Under the pieces are notes generated by a model that made no database searches, was not told the DNA's origin, and was given only the letters and a program-made list of their open reading frames with translations. Below, piece by piece: positions 6,449 to 14,284 of a stretch of 22,450 nucleotides of DNA; within the stretch, counting starts at the first letter, position 1, and every line of letters starts with the position of its first letter. The translations under genes were made by a program, and so were the position numbers. Origin of the DNA: Embleya sp040605455 (lineage in GTDB: Bacteria > Actinomycetota > Actinomycetes > Streptomycetales > Streptomycetaceae); the NCBI RefSeq assembly GCF_040605455.1, contig NZ_JBEXCV010000144.1, positions 1 through 22,450 on the forward strand, in the 5' to 3' direction.

Positions 6449-8515
6449 TCAGTCGCTGTAGACGCCGACCTCTTGGAGTGAGTAGCCCCACTCGGTGCCG
6501 CGCTCCAGCCCTTGGATCCGGACGTAGCGCGCCAAAGTTCCGGCGAACCGCGCCGTGTCCAAGCCGCCGTCACCAGCGGTCGTGGACCAGGCCGTCTGCC
6601 AGTTCGTGCCGTCGGCCGACAGCTCGACGCGGTACGACTTCCCGTACGCCGCCTCCCAGTCGAGGGTGACGCGCTTGATCAGGTTCGTGGATCCGAGGTC
6701 GATCCGCAGCCACTGGTCGTTGTTCCACTCGCTGGCCCAGCGGGTGCCCTTGTCGCCGTCCACGGCCCGGCCGGGCGCGAAGCTGACGAACGGGTTCCAC
6801 CATTGCGACGTGGACGCCGAGGCGGCCGCGCCCGAGGCCAGGTTCACTCCGGACTTGTGCCGTTCGGAGTTCCCCCAAGTGCGGAGGTAGGACTCGGCGC
6901 CCGCGAAGAGGTCGTCCACCACTTCCTGGCCGCCGACGATCCGGATGTCCTCGATCCAGTCCGGGACCATGCCGTAGTGCGCCGCGCCATCGGTGTTGAA
7001 ATCCCACGTACGCTCGCCGGTGGTCTGCTTGTCGATCACCGAGCCGCCGTCCGTGCTGCGGAACGGGTACTTCACCGGGTTCGGGGTGTCCCCGCCCCGC
7101 GGGCCCGGCCAGCCGCCGACGCCGTTCATGTCGGTGCCATAGCCGTAGCCGACCCCGTACTTCTCGCGCAGCGCGTCCGTGCGCTTGGCCTCCGCGCTGA
7201 ACGCCTCCGATCCGCTCATGTACTGGCTGACGAACCCGCCGAGCTTGTAGAGCCGCTCGGTCCAGCCCAGGTCCATCCAGCTGTGCGAGGAGATGATGCC
7301 CGGGTACGACTCGGATTCGAGGATGTCGAAGGCCTGACCCGCGGCCTTGACGCTCATATGGTCTATCTCCAGCATCATCTTGCGCTTCATCATGCCGCGC
7401 ACCGCGTACTCACCCAGGTCGGTCAGCCCGCGGGTGTTGCACTGCGCGCCCGAGGCATACGAGGGGACGGCCACCCCCGCCGGCAGCTGCTTCTCCGCCG
7501 CCGACGCCGCGTTGCCGATCGGGTTGTCCTGCTGCGGGCCGCGGCAGGTCTCCGTCTGCCAGAAGGTGCCGGTCGACAGGAACTGGCCGACGTTGATCGC
7601 GGTGCCGAGGGTGCCCTGGTCGAAGCGGACCCCGCAGAGCGCGTTGTCGAACTTGTGGCACAGGAACATGCTGCGCACGCCCAGCTTGTACAGCTCGTCC
7701 AGGCCGCGGTCGATGTCCGCCTTGCTGCACTGCGCGACGTCCAGGATCTGCTTGCAGCCGAAGGGCTCGGAGGTCTCGACGCCCAGGACGACGGCCAGCT
7801 TGCCCTGCTTGATGACCTCGCGGGCCTGCGCGCTGTCGGTGACGATGCGGAACCAGCCCTTCCCCGGACCGCCGTACATGTTGTCGATGAAGGCCTGCAT
7901 GTCGTACGACTTCTGTGCCTCGAGACGGATGGCGGTCATCTCGTCGCAGCTGCGGTCCTTGAAGAAGTAGACCGAGCAGATCACGCCGTTGGTGACCAAG
8001 TCGTTGACGAGGACCCTCTGGCCGCCGCGCCAGGCCCGCTCTATCCAGGCGTAGTAGTTCTGCTGGTGGGTCAGCGAGTCGTGGGCGGGCCAGTCCTTGA
8101 AGGTCGGCCACCCGTTGGGGTCGTGTTTGCCGTCGCCGCCCTTGGTGATGAAGTCGAAGATGGCGAGCGTGCCGTCGGGGTAGTGCTCGGGGCAGTCCTT
8201 CAGCGCGTCGGCGACGCCCTGCTCCGAGAACGACTTGCCGCAGATGAGCCGGCCGCCGAAGCCCTCGTTGGCCATGATGTGGTCGTGGGCGTCGACGAAG
8301 CCCCTTACGCGTCCCTGGGCATCGGTGCCCTTGAAGGGCTCGCCCGTGACGTTGATCTGCGAGTCGGGCGTGGGCCGCGCGGCCGGGGTCCACCAGCCGG
8401 GCTCCGCTGCGGAGTTGGGCATCGGACCGAGTACCAGGGCCATCACGGTGAGGAGCAGTGACACCGCCGTGAGGGATCCGAGTCTGCGGCGCAGAGGTTG
8501 AACCATGATCATCAC
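6449..8515 (-). CDS. Secreted membrane-dipeptidase (M19)-like protein with C-terminal F5/8-type discoidin domain
   Basis: The product has 688 residues. A signal peptide is seen (RRR at 9-11, hydrophobic 14-31, cleavage near 36-38), so it should be exported. The core at about 70-540 has metal-site motifs in the order of the M19 dipeptidase group of the amidohydrolase fold: VDAHDH (His77, His79), LGVETS (Glu247), EIDHMS (His386), ISSHSW (His411) and GTDMNG (Asp462). Several cysteines (about ten in the mature part) fit an extracellular enzyme. Residues 560-686 form a discoidin/F5-8 type C (CBM32-like) domain (GDKGTRWASEW, WLRIDLGS, YVRIQGLE), which usually binds glycans. The substrate cannot be told. 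Start could be any of three ATGs (8515, 8512, 8506); none has a strong ribosome site. It forms a single transcription unit. Confidence 0.8.
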   Translation of the reverse strand: MMIMVQPLRRRLGSLTAVSLLLTVMALVLGPMPNSAAEPGWWTPAARPTPDSQINVTGEPFKGTDAQGRVRGFVDAHDHIMANEGFGGRLICGKSFSEQGVADALKDCPEHYPDGTLAIFDFITKGGDGKHDPNGWPTFKDWPAHDSLTHQQNYYAWIERAWRGGQRVLVNDLVTNGVICSVYFFKDRSCDEMTAIRLEAQKSYDMQAFIDNMYGGPGKGWFRIVTDSAQAREVIKQGKLAVVLGVETSEPFGCKQILDVAQCSKADIDRGLDELYKLGVRSMFLCHKFDNALCGVRFDQGTLGTAINVGQFLSTGTFWQTETCRGPQQDNPIGNAASAAEKQLPAGVAVPSYASGAQCNTRGLTDLGEYAVRGMMKRKMMLEIDHMSVKAAGQAFDILESESYPGIISSHSWMDLGWTERLYKLGGFVSQYMSGSEAFSAEAKRTDALREKYGVGYGYGTDMNGVGGWPGPRGGDTPNPVKYPFRSTDGGSVIDKQTTGERTWDFNTDGAAHYGMVPDWIEDIRIVGGQEVVDDLFAGAESYLRTWGNSERHKSGVNLASGAAASASTSQWWNPFVSFAPGRAVDGDKGTRWASEWNNDQWLRIDLGSTNLIKRVTLDWEAAYGKSYRVELSADGTNWQTAWSTTAGDGGLDTARFAGTLARYVRIQGLERGTEWGYSLQEVGVYSD

Positions 8516-8556
8516 CCAGTTCTTATATGTGAGTTGGGCTCATGTTTCGCCTCTTA

Positions 8557-8585
8557 CGTTAGGCATGCGCGCCCGCAACGCCAAC
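8557..8585 (-). promoter_or_regulatory. Candidate promoter of the dipeptidase-like gene
   Basis: Read leftward: -35 TTGGCG (8580-8585), 17 bases, -10 TAACGT (8557-8562), with the -10 about 42 bases before the first ATG. The boxes match the housekeeping sigma consensus moderately well. Confidence 0.45.
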
Positions 8586-8949
8586 CCTTGACGGAAGCTA
8601 TCGTCAGGAATGGGGAAGATTGCTCCACCGAGGGCGTGCTCTCGCATGCCCGAGAGCGCCACATCACCATCACGAGAGCGTTCAGCCTCGCGCCGTCGCA
8701 CGGAACGCGTCGGCGTGTTCCGCCGCCCATATCCCGGGCCGGCGTCCGACGTTGCTCGGGCACGTCACGCACCGCGCTGGAAGCGGCAGGCGCCGGCGGT
8801 GGGGCGGCGGCGGGGGTGTGGTGGCTGCCTGGCTGGGGATGCGCGAGGGCGCGGCAAGGGCGAGGTGTCGATGGGGCAAGGATGACGTGTGTCGTGTTCC
8901 GATTCACGGCCCGCTCCCCCCTCGCCGTGCGATCACGGCGCCGCGGCGA

Positions 8950-8967
8950 TTGTTCAACACTGAACAA
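8950..8967. promoter_or_regulatory. Inverted repeat TTGTTCA-N4-TGAACAA, operator-like
   Basis: The sequence ttgttcaacactgaacaa has perfect 7-base arms around ACAC. Sites of this form are typical operators of MarR-like and similar dimeric repressors in actinomycetes. It lies 40 bases before an ATG with the ribosome site AAAGGAG. No such repressor gene is in the window, so the partner is unknown. Confidence 0.5.
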
Positions 8968-9006
8968 GTGGCGATTTCCGCCGGCACACGTTCAAAGGAG
9001 CAACTC

Positions 9007-9099
9007 ATGTGCAACCGCGCGGTGTTCGCCACCGGCGCCCCTGTGCTCGACCGCGCCGGCGGGCGACCGCCGGGGCGCGTCACGTCGGGGTACAGGTGA
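9007..9099 (+). CDS. Possible 30-residue small ORF behind the TTGTTCA operator
   Basis: ATG at 9007 is preceded at the right distance by AAAGGAG (8994-9000) and by an operator-like inverted repeat. The frame codes for only 30 residues (starting MCNRAVFATGAPV) and then stops. It resembles no family that I know. It may be a genuine small protein, a leader peptide, or the first codons of a gene whose remainder has been lost. The signal is in the start region rather than in the coding part, so confidence is low. Confidence 0.25.
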   Translation: MCNRAVFATGAPVLDRAGGRPPGRVTSGYR

Positions 9100-9305
9100 G
9101 ATGCACCGTGTCCGCGGCGACGCCGACTGTTCCGGGCCCTCGATCGTGTGGATCAGTGAGTGACGCGGCGCCGCCACGCCGGGCCGGCCGTCCCGGGCCG
9201 CCGCACCCAGCGGGGCCCTCCTTCCCACGCTTCGCTCCGTCGGTGACCGGCCCCGTCGACTCGGCCGGGAGGTCGGCGCTCCACCGGCGAAGGCCCGACG
9301 TGGGG

Positions 9306-10751
9306 TCAGCTGTCGCCGGTGGTGTCGTGCGGCGAGCTTGGGGGGTGGTTCGGTTCCGAGGGCAGTACGACCCGGAACAACGCCCCTCCGCCCGGGACTT
9401 CACCCACGTCCACGGTCCCGTGGTGGGCGGCCACGAGCTGGTGCACGATAGCGAGCCCCAGGCCCACGCCGCCGGAGTCGCGGTCGCGGCTGGGGTCCAG
9501 GCGTACGAACCGGCCGAAGATGCGGTCGCGTTCGGCGGGGGGCACGCCGAGGCCGTCGTCGGCCACGTCGAGCACGGCCGTGTGTCCGTCGGCTGACGGG
9601 GCGACCGCCAGGCGTACCGCGGACGAGGCGTGGGTCGCCGCGTTGTCGGCGAGGTTGCGCAGGACCTGGGCGAGTTGCCCGGCGTCGCCGTACACCCGGG
9701 TCGGGGCCATGTCGGCGGTGATCCGCAGTGCGGGGTGTCGGGCGGCCAGGCGGCGGCGTTCGGTGTCGACGAGGTCGTCCAGGTCGACGTCGGTGTGGCG
9801 CGTGTGCAGGCCGTGTTCGTCGGCGCGGGCCAGCCACAGGAGCCCGTCGACGAGATGGTCGAGGCGGCCGACCTCGGCGCTGAGCAGACCGACCATGTCG
9901 GAGTCGCGGGCGGCGAGCGGCCGCGCCGCGAGGACTTCGAGGCCGCCGCGGAGCGTGGTGATGGGGCTGCGCAGTTCGTGGCCGGCGTCGGCGACGAAGC
10001 GGCGCCGAGCGTCGACCTGGGTCTGCAGGCGGTCGAGCATCGCATTCATGGTTTCGGCGAGGTTGGCGACCTCGTCGCGGGCCTCGGGCACCGGGACGCG
10101 TTCGCCGAGCCGGTCGGCGGTGACCACCGACACCTTGCGGCGCATGGCCTCCACGGGGGCGAGGGAACGTCCGACGAACAGGTATGTGGCCGTCGCCACC
10201 ACGGCGATCAGGAACGGGCAGCCGAGCAGCAGGAGCGCGCCGGCGTCCTCGACGCTGTCGTCGATCGCCTCGCGGGACTCGCCGACCACGACGGTGTAGG
10301 TGCCGTCGGCGCGTGCCACCCCCAGCGCGGCGACGCGGTAGGTGTCGCTCTGGCCGGGGACCAGGCGGCGGTTTTCGCGTTGCGTCCGGCCGGGTTGGGG
10401 GCGCAGTGGTGTCAGGGGTGGCAGGCCGCGCACCGAGGGCGAGGAGGCGACCACGGCGCCGTCCGGGCCGAGGATCTGGACGGGTGTCAGGTCGCCGCGT
10501 TCGGGTGGGATCACCCCGGACGCCCGGCGCGTCGGGTCGGTGCCGGTCGGTTCGGCGGCGACCGCGTCGGCGCGGCGGCGGGCGTCGGCGTCGAGGGAGT
10601 CGAGCAGGGAGCGGTGGTAGAGGTACAGGAACGCGGCCGCGGCGACGGCGATCACGACCGCGACGACCGCTGCGGCGGCGAGCGCGGATCGCAGCCGCAC
10701 CCCGGCGTGCCGTCGGTACCATGCGCCGAGCCGGGCCCACATGTCGGTCAC
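9306..10751 (-). CDS. Sensor histidine kinase, OmpR-partner type
   Basis: The product has 481 residues. Membrane helices at about 20-46 and 172-194 enclose an external sensor of about 125 residues with no recognisable ligand motif. A HAMP domain (195-245) leads to the H-box FVADAGHELRSPITT with phospho-accepting His258. The ATPase domain has the N-box LRNLADNA (Asn366, Asn370), G1 DDGLGVP (398-404) and G2 GVGLGLA (428-434). All catalytic motifs are intact. It probably phosphorylates the response regulator encoded at 12610. That regulator gene is not adjacent but lies beyond the DedA and PAP2 genes, which are read in the same direction as the kinase and precede it by 127 bases. The start may be GTG 10751 or ATG 10742. 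Confidence 0.93.
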   Translation of the reverse strand: MTDMWARLGAWYRRHAGVRLRSALAAAAVVAVVIAVAAAAFLYLYHRSLLDSLDADARRRADAVAAEPTGTDPTRRASGVIPPERGDLTPVQILGPDGAVVASSPSVRGLPPLTPLRPQPGRTQRENRRLVPGQSDTYRVAALGVARADGTYTVVVGESREAIDDSVEDAGALLLLGCPFLIAVVATATYLFVGRSLAPVEAMRRKVSVVTADRLGERVPVPEARDEVANLAETMNAMLDRLQTQVDARRRFVADAGHELRSPITTLRGGLEVLAARPLAARDSDMVGLLSAEVGRLDHLVDGLLWLARADEHGLHTRHTDVDLDDLVDTERRRLAARHPALRITADMAPTRVYGDAGQLAQVLRNLADNAATHASSAVRLAVAPSADGHTAVLDVADDGLGVPPAERDRIFGRFVRLDPSRDRDSGGVGLGLAIVHQLVAAHHGTVDVGEVPGGGALFRVVLPSEPNHPPSSPHDTTGDS

Positions 10752-10878
10752 TGTAGTTCGCCGTCGCCCGGTCTTGGTGCCCTGCGCTTCCTCGGATCGC
10801 GTGTCGCCGGCTCGGGCGGTCGGGTGATGCGCCCGGGTGGCAGGGCGCCCGGGGACCGGCGACGGAGGGCCGGGGCTT

Positions 10879-11487
10879 TCACCGGGTCGCCACGCATGCC
10901 CGCCATCGTGTGCCTCTGAGCCGGTCGATCTGCGGTGCGGCGCGACCGGCCGCCCGGGTCAGGGGCCATGCCAACAGGACCCCGATCAGCAGGCCGACGG
11001 CCGCGTCGTGCGGGTAGTGCACGCCCACCCACACGCGCGAGGCCGCCATCGCGAGTGCGGCGACGGCGGCGAGCGCGCCGACTCGCCGGTCCACCAGCCA
11101 CAGCACCGTCGCGGCGGCCGCGGCCACGGTCGCGTGGTTGCTCGGGAACGACCAGTCGTGCGGGCCCGGGCACGCCTCGAGCGTGAAGGACCCGGTCAAC
11201 GTTTGGCACGGGCGGCGTTCCGCGAACGCCGACTTGAATGCGGTGTCCAGTAGGTACACCAGGCCCACGATCGCGGGCGCGGCCAGGGCACGAGCCATCA
11301 CCTCGGCGTCGCGGCCGCGGGCGGTCCACCACACGACGAGCATCAGCGCCGCGAACAGCGCCAGGCCGTACGTCGACCAGTCGGCTACTACCCGGTTGAG
11401 GAACGGCGGCGACTCACGGGCGAGTTCGGTCACGCGCTCGTACAGCGATCCGTCCACGGAGGCGCCCGAGAACGCGAGGTCACTCAT
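10879..11487 (-). CDS. PAP2-family phosphatase, probable undecaprenyl-pyrophosphate phosphatase (BcrC type)
   Basis: This membrane protein of 202 residues has about five or six hydrophobic helices. The three-part PAP2 active site is complete: KSAFAERRP (residues 85-93, the KX6RP element), SFPSNHA (113-119) and SRVWVGVHYPHD (150-161, SRX5HX3D). This type typically removes a phosphate from undecaprenyl pyrophosphate outside the membrane, recycling the lipid carrier for peptidoglycan and giving bacitracin tolerance; other PAP2 proteins act on phosphatidic acid. Its ATG overlaps the TGA of the DedA gene by four bases (ATGA), so the two are co-translated. A much longer frame upstream in the same phase crosses other genes and is not real. 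The substrate is inferred from motif style and the DedA partner. Confidence 0.88.
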   Translation of the reverse strand: MSDLAFSGASVDGSLYERVTELARESPPFLNRVVADWSTYGLALFAALMLVVWWTARGRDAEVMARALAAPAIVGLVYLLDTAFKSAFAERRPCQTLTGSFTLEACPGPHDWSFPSNHATVAAAAATVLWLVDRRVGALAAVAALAMAASRVWVGVHYPHDAAVGLLIGVLLAWPLTRAAGRAAPQIDRLRGTRWRACVATR

Positions 11488-12239
11488 GCCTGGTCCCCCG
11501 TTCCCACGGCAGGGCCGTCCTCGTGTGAGCGCGCCGCGTTCGGGGGCGGGGCGACGCGTGCGTGGGTCCCGCCGCGGGCAGCTGCGGCGGGAGTCTGGTC
11601 CCGGCGCCGGCGCGCACGACGCCATTCGAGCATCAGCGGAGTCAGCGAGAGCGCCACCACGCCGGCGATCACGGGCAGGAGGTACCGGTCGACGCTGGGG
11701 ATCGACGACCCCAGGCCGTAGCCGGCGAGCACCAGGCCGATCGACCACACCAGCCCGCCGAGCACCTGCCAGAGGGTGAACGTGCGTGCGGGGACGCCCA
11801 GGACACCGGCCAGCGGGTTGAGCACGGTGCGGACCACCGGCACGAAGCGGGCGAGTACCACGGCCTTCGCGTGCCCGTACCGGCCCATCAGTTCCTCGGC
11901 CCGGGCGACGCCGTCGTGCAGGCGCGGATTCGTGGATCGGCCAAGCAGCGCGCGTCCGCCGCGACGTCCGAGGACATATCCGGCCTGGGCGCCGGCCAGG
12001 GCACCTATCGCCGACGCGAGGAGCACCTGCCACAGCGTCAGGTGCACGGCGCCCGACCTCCCCGGCGCGGCCAGTAGGCCGGCGGTGAACAGCAGCGAGT
12101 CTCCCGGCAGGAAGAACCCCACCAGCAGGCCCGTCTCGACGAACAGCACCACAGCGATGCCCAGCGCGCCGAACGACGCCAACAACGAGCTCGCGTCCAG
12201 CACATTCACAGCCAGGCCGGAAGCAGCGAACGTCACCAC
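11484..12239 (-). CDS. DedA-family membrane protein
   Basis: The product is about 251 residues from GTG 12239 (GAGGAGG five bases upstream; GTG 12236 is equally possible). It has the DedA/SNARE-associated features: FVETGLLVGFFLPGDSLLFT at residues 33-52 with the conserved Glu35 and the PGDSLL re-entrant turn, and ARFVPVVRTVLNPLAGVLGV at 130-149 with conserved Arg131 and Arg137. Several membrane helices follow, and a basic, Ala/Pro-rich cytoplasmic tail. DedA proteins move phospholipid head groups; some flip undecaprenyl phosphate back to the inner face. Immediately following and overlapping is a PAP2 phosphatase that would make undecaprenyl phosphate, which fits that job. It is the first gene of the leftward unit DedA-PAP2-kinase. 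Confidence 0.88.
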   Translation of the reverse strand: MVTFAASGLAVNVLDASSLLASFGALGIAVVLFVETGLLVGFFLPGDSLLFTAGLLAAPGRSGAVHLTLWQVLLASAIGALAGAQAGYVLGRRGGRALLGRSTNPRLHDGVARAEELMGRYGHAKAVVLARFVPVVRTVLNPLAGVLGVPARTFTLWQVLGGLVWSIGLVLAGYGLGSSIPSVDRYLLPVIAGVVALSLTPLMLEWRRARRRRDQTPAAAARGGTHARVAPPPNAARSHEDGPAVGTGDQA

Positions 12240-12609
12240 GCGCACCTCCTCTCCCTCCGGTGATCTCGCGTCCACGCCGCACCCGCCGGGGATCCCACCG
12301 GCCGATGCCGGTGCGGACGCCCGGAACCGCACGGCTCCGCGTTGTCCACCCGAGCGTGCCGGGCAGGTGCTGAGAATCCGCTGAGGACGACGGCCGGTCG
12401 CGCACGGTGGTATCTCGCGGATGGACGCCGCGAGCCCACCATGGGGTGCCTGAAGGGAACTCGACTCCCCGAACGAACACCGCGAGCACTGTGTGGCAGG
12501 GCGGCGGCCTCGCGTTGCCGTGTCTCAGTGTCTTCTTGGGTTCGGGGTGGTGTGCTGGCTGCACGGTCGGCGGTTCCGGCGGCCGGTGCGCGGGCGGCGG
12601 AGGTGTCGA
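12240..12609. promoter_or_regulatory. Divergent promoter region with a GCTGAG direct repeat
   Basis: This lies between the DedA operon and the response-regulator gene. GCTGAG occurs at 12369-12374 and again at 12380-12385, exactly 11 bases apart (one helical turn), the layout of tandem binding sites of OmpR-type regulators. On the other strand it reads CTCAGCGGATTCTCAG. The regulator encoded next door is the natural candidate to bind here and control both directions. No clear -10/-35 pair was found. Confidence 0.5.
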
Positions 12610-13329
12610 ATGCGGGTACTGCTGGTGGAGGACGAGGTCCGGTTGGCCGAGACCGTGCGGCAGGGGCTGGTCGACGCGGGCTTCAACGTCGAGGTGGTCC
12701 ACACCGGCCCGGACGGCCTGTGGGCCGCGACCGAGAACACCTACGACGTGATCGTGCTCGACATCATGTTGCCGGGCATGAGCGGCTACCGGGTGTGCGA
12801 ACGGCTGCGCGAGACGGGCGTGTGGACTCCGGTGTTGATGCTGACCGCGAAGGACGGCGAGTACGACCAGGCGGACGCGTTCGATCTGGGCGCGGACGAC
12901 TACCTCACCAAGCCGTTCAGCTTCGTGGTCCTCATCGCGCGTCTGCGCGCACTGGTGCGCCGGGGGGCGCCGGTACGGCCGGCGGTGCTCGAAGTGGGCG
13001 GCCTGACCCTGGATCCCGCGCGCCGCCGCGTCGAGATCGACGGCGAGGAAACACGGCTGACCCCACGCGAGTTCGCGCTGCTGGAGTTCCTGATGCGTCG
13101 TGCGGGCGACGCGGTGTCGAAGACCGAGATCCTGGCGAACGTGTGGGACGCGCACTACGAGGGGCCCGCGAACGTGGTCGAGGTGTACGTCGGCTACCTC
13201 AGGCGCAAGATCGGCCGCGAGGGTCGCGACACGGGTGCGAGCTCGGCCGGACCGTCGAACGTATCGGGCCGCCGGCCCGTGATCGAGACCGTGCGCGGGG
13301 TCGGATACCGGCTGGTCGCATCCGACTGA
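12610..13329 (+). CDS. OmpR-family response regulator
   Basis: The product has 239 residues. The receiver domain (1-115) has the acidic pair Glu7-Asp8-Glu9, phosphoacceptor Asp51 (VIVLDIMLPG), Thr79 and Lys101 (YLTKPF). The C-terminal winged helix (about 130-238) has LTPREFALLEFL, VVEVYVGYLRRKIG and the final TVRGVGYRLV. Between the last helix and the final hairpin is an unusual Gly/Ser/Arg-rich insert of about 20 residues (GRDTGASSAGPSNVSG and on). ATG 12610 is preceded by GGAGG at a good distance and begins exactly at MRVLLVEDE; the open frame extends 39 codons further upstream, without family support. Likely partner of the kinase at 9306-10751. Confidence 0.93.
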   Translation: MRVLLVEDEVRLAETVRQGLVDAGFNVEVVHTGPDGLWAATENTYDVIVLDIMLPGMSGYRVCERLRETGVWTPVLMLTAKDGEYDQADAFDLGADDYLTKPFSFVVLIARLRALVRRGAPVRPAVLEVGGLTLDPARRRVEIDGEETRLTPREFALLEFLMRRAGDAVSKTEILANVWDAHYEGPANVVEVYVGYLRRKIGREGRDTGASSAGPSNVSGRRPVIETVRGVGYRLVASD

Positions 13330-13672
13330 GTCGCGGTGGAAGAACCGAATCCGCACCGGTAACGCGAACCTCGCGACGTGTCGGCTTCGGGCGGGCCGGC
13401 GGTCGCCATTGCACTTGCCACCGCTCGTGCACCACCGGTCGTGCACCGCACGCCGCACAGCCCGACCTCGCTGTCCGGATCCGGAATGACGAGCTGGGCC
13501 GGCAATGATCCTTGACGGCTCCCGCCCCGGCCTCGGGGGGCGACCTTGTCCAGGCGAGCAGACAATGATCGCAAGGAATCCTGTCGCGGCGGTGGCGGGA
13601 CGTGTGTGGTTCTGCGGTCTCGAAATCGTGGGACAGATCGCGAAAATGTGGGATATGGGAATTGGTGTGGCC
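13330..13672. other. Intergenic region after the response regulator
   Basis: No gene is supported here. The frame of the next gene stays open from 13505, but its extra residues are not conserved-looking and no ribosome binding site stands in front of ATG 13505 or 13565. The promoter of the small gene at 13673 should be in this stretch; I could not identify it. Confidence 0.4.
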
Positions 13673-14104
13673 ATGACGACCGACGAGCGGACTCCTCCGA
13701 CCCGCGCATGCCTTCCCGTCGAGGGCTCGAGTCGCTACCACGGGCCGGTGGAGCGCGCCGACCCCGCAACCCCGCCGAACCTCCCGTCATCCGGCTCGCA
13801 TGACGAACCGGTGTCCGTCCGCGACATGGTGGCGCGGCTCAGGACTGCGTACCCCTCGGTCGACGCGGTCACGGTCGAGGCGACGGTCAGGACCGCGTAC
13901 GACTCGTTCCAGCAGGCCAGGATCAAAACCTACGTCCCGATCCTGGTCGAACGCCGGTCCCGGAAGGTGCTCGCTGCCGCCTGCCGCGCCGATCCGGGTC
14001 AGACCATCGACGGCAAGTCGGCCGCGGCCGACCCAGGGTCGGACGCAGCCGTCCGCGCGAGTGGTGGAGGCCGGTGGAGGCTCCGACGGCTTCGGAAGCG
14101 GTGA
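13673..14104 (+). CDS. Three-helix bundle dimerization domain (DUF3562-like) protein
   Basis: The product has 143 residues from ATG 13673. The recognisable part is at about 43-105: VSVRDMVARLRTAYPSVDAV, TVEATVRTAYDSFQQARIKT and YVPILVERRSRKVL. This is the helical domain found in many small actinomycete proteins and thought to mediate dimer formation. Flanking parts are proline-rich or low-complexity and probably disordered. It is cytoplasmic, with no catalytic residues. The SulP transporter follows after 180 bases on the same strand; similar small proteins are often found near transport or stress genes, but no role is established. The start is uncertain, because ATG 13646 and 13655 are also in frame and no ribosome site decides. 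Confidence 0.65.
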   Translation: MTTDERTPPTRACLPVEGSSRYHGPVERADPATPPNLPSSGSHDEPVSVRDMVARLRTAYPSVDAVTVEATVRTAYDSFQQARIKTYVPILVERRSRKVLAAACRADPGQTIDGKSAAADPGSDAAVRASGGGRWRLRRLRKR

Positions 14105-14284
14105 GGATCAATCCGTCACCGCCCCGGCCCCGGACGCGTCGTGCTCACCCCGGACCAACGAAGGACTGACAGTGATGTCGGACGAGACTGGGTAAGCTCC
14201 TGGCCCGCCGGTCGAGAGGCGCCTGATGCGTCGACAGCGGTCGGGCAGGACCGGGAGCAGCAGCGCAGGACGGAAGGACGGTCT

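Larger units (their letters stand above)
8516..9305. other. Long intergenic region between the sensor kinase and the dipeptidase-like gene
   Basis: About 790 bases without a convincing gene. It contains the candidate promoter of the dipeptidase-like gene (8557-8585), a perfect operator-like inverted repeat (8950-8967) and a short frame with a good ribosome site (9007-9099). The other open frames here are arginine/alanine-rich and show no family signature. Bases 9100-9305, behind the kinase gene, hold nothing I can name. Confidence 0.45.

Noticed and set aside
6512..8461. A 649-codon rightward frame opposite the dipeptidase-like gene
   Set aside because: It is the mirror frame of a gene with signal peptide, metal motifs and discoidin domain; its own translation is low-complexity.
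9630..10919. A 429-codon rightward frame opposite the sensor kinase
   Set aside because: All kinase motifs are on the other strand; this frame has no recognisable domain.
10879..13674. A 931-codon leftward open frame that includes the PAP2 gene
   Set aside because: Upstream of ATG 11487 it runs through the DedA gene in another frame and antisense to the response regulator; its residues are Arg/Pro-rich with no family signal. High GC simply keeps frames open.
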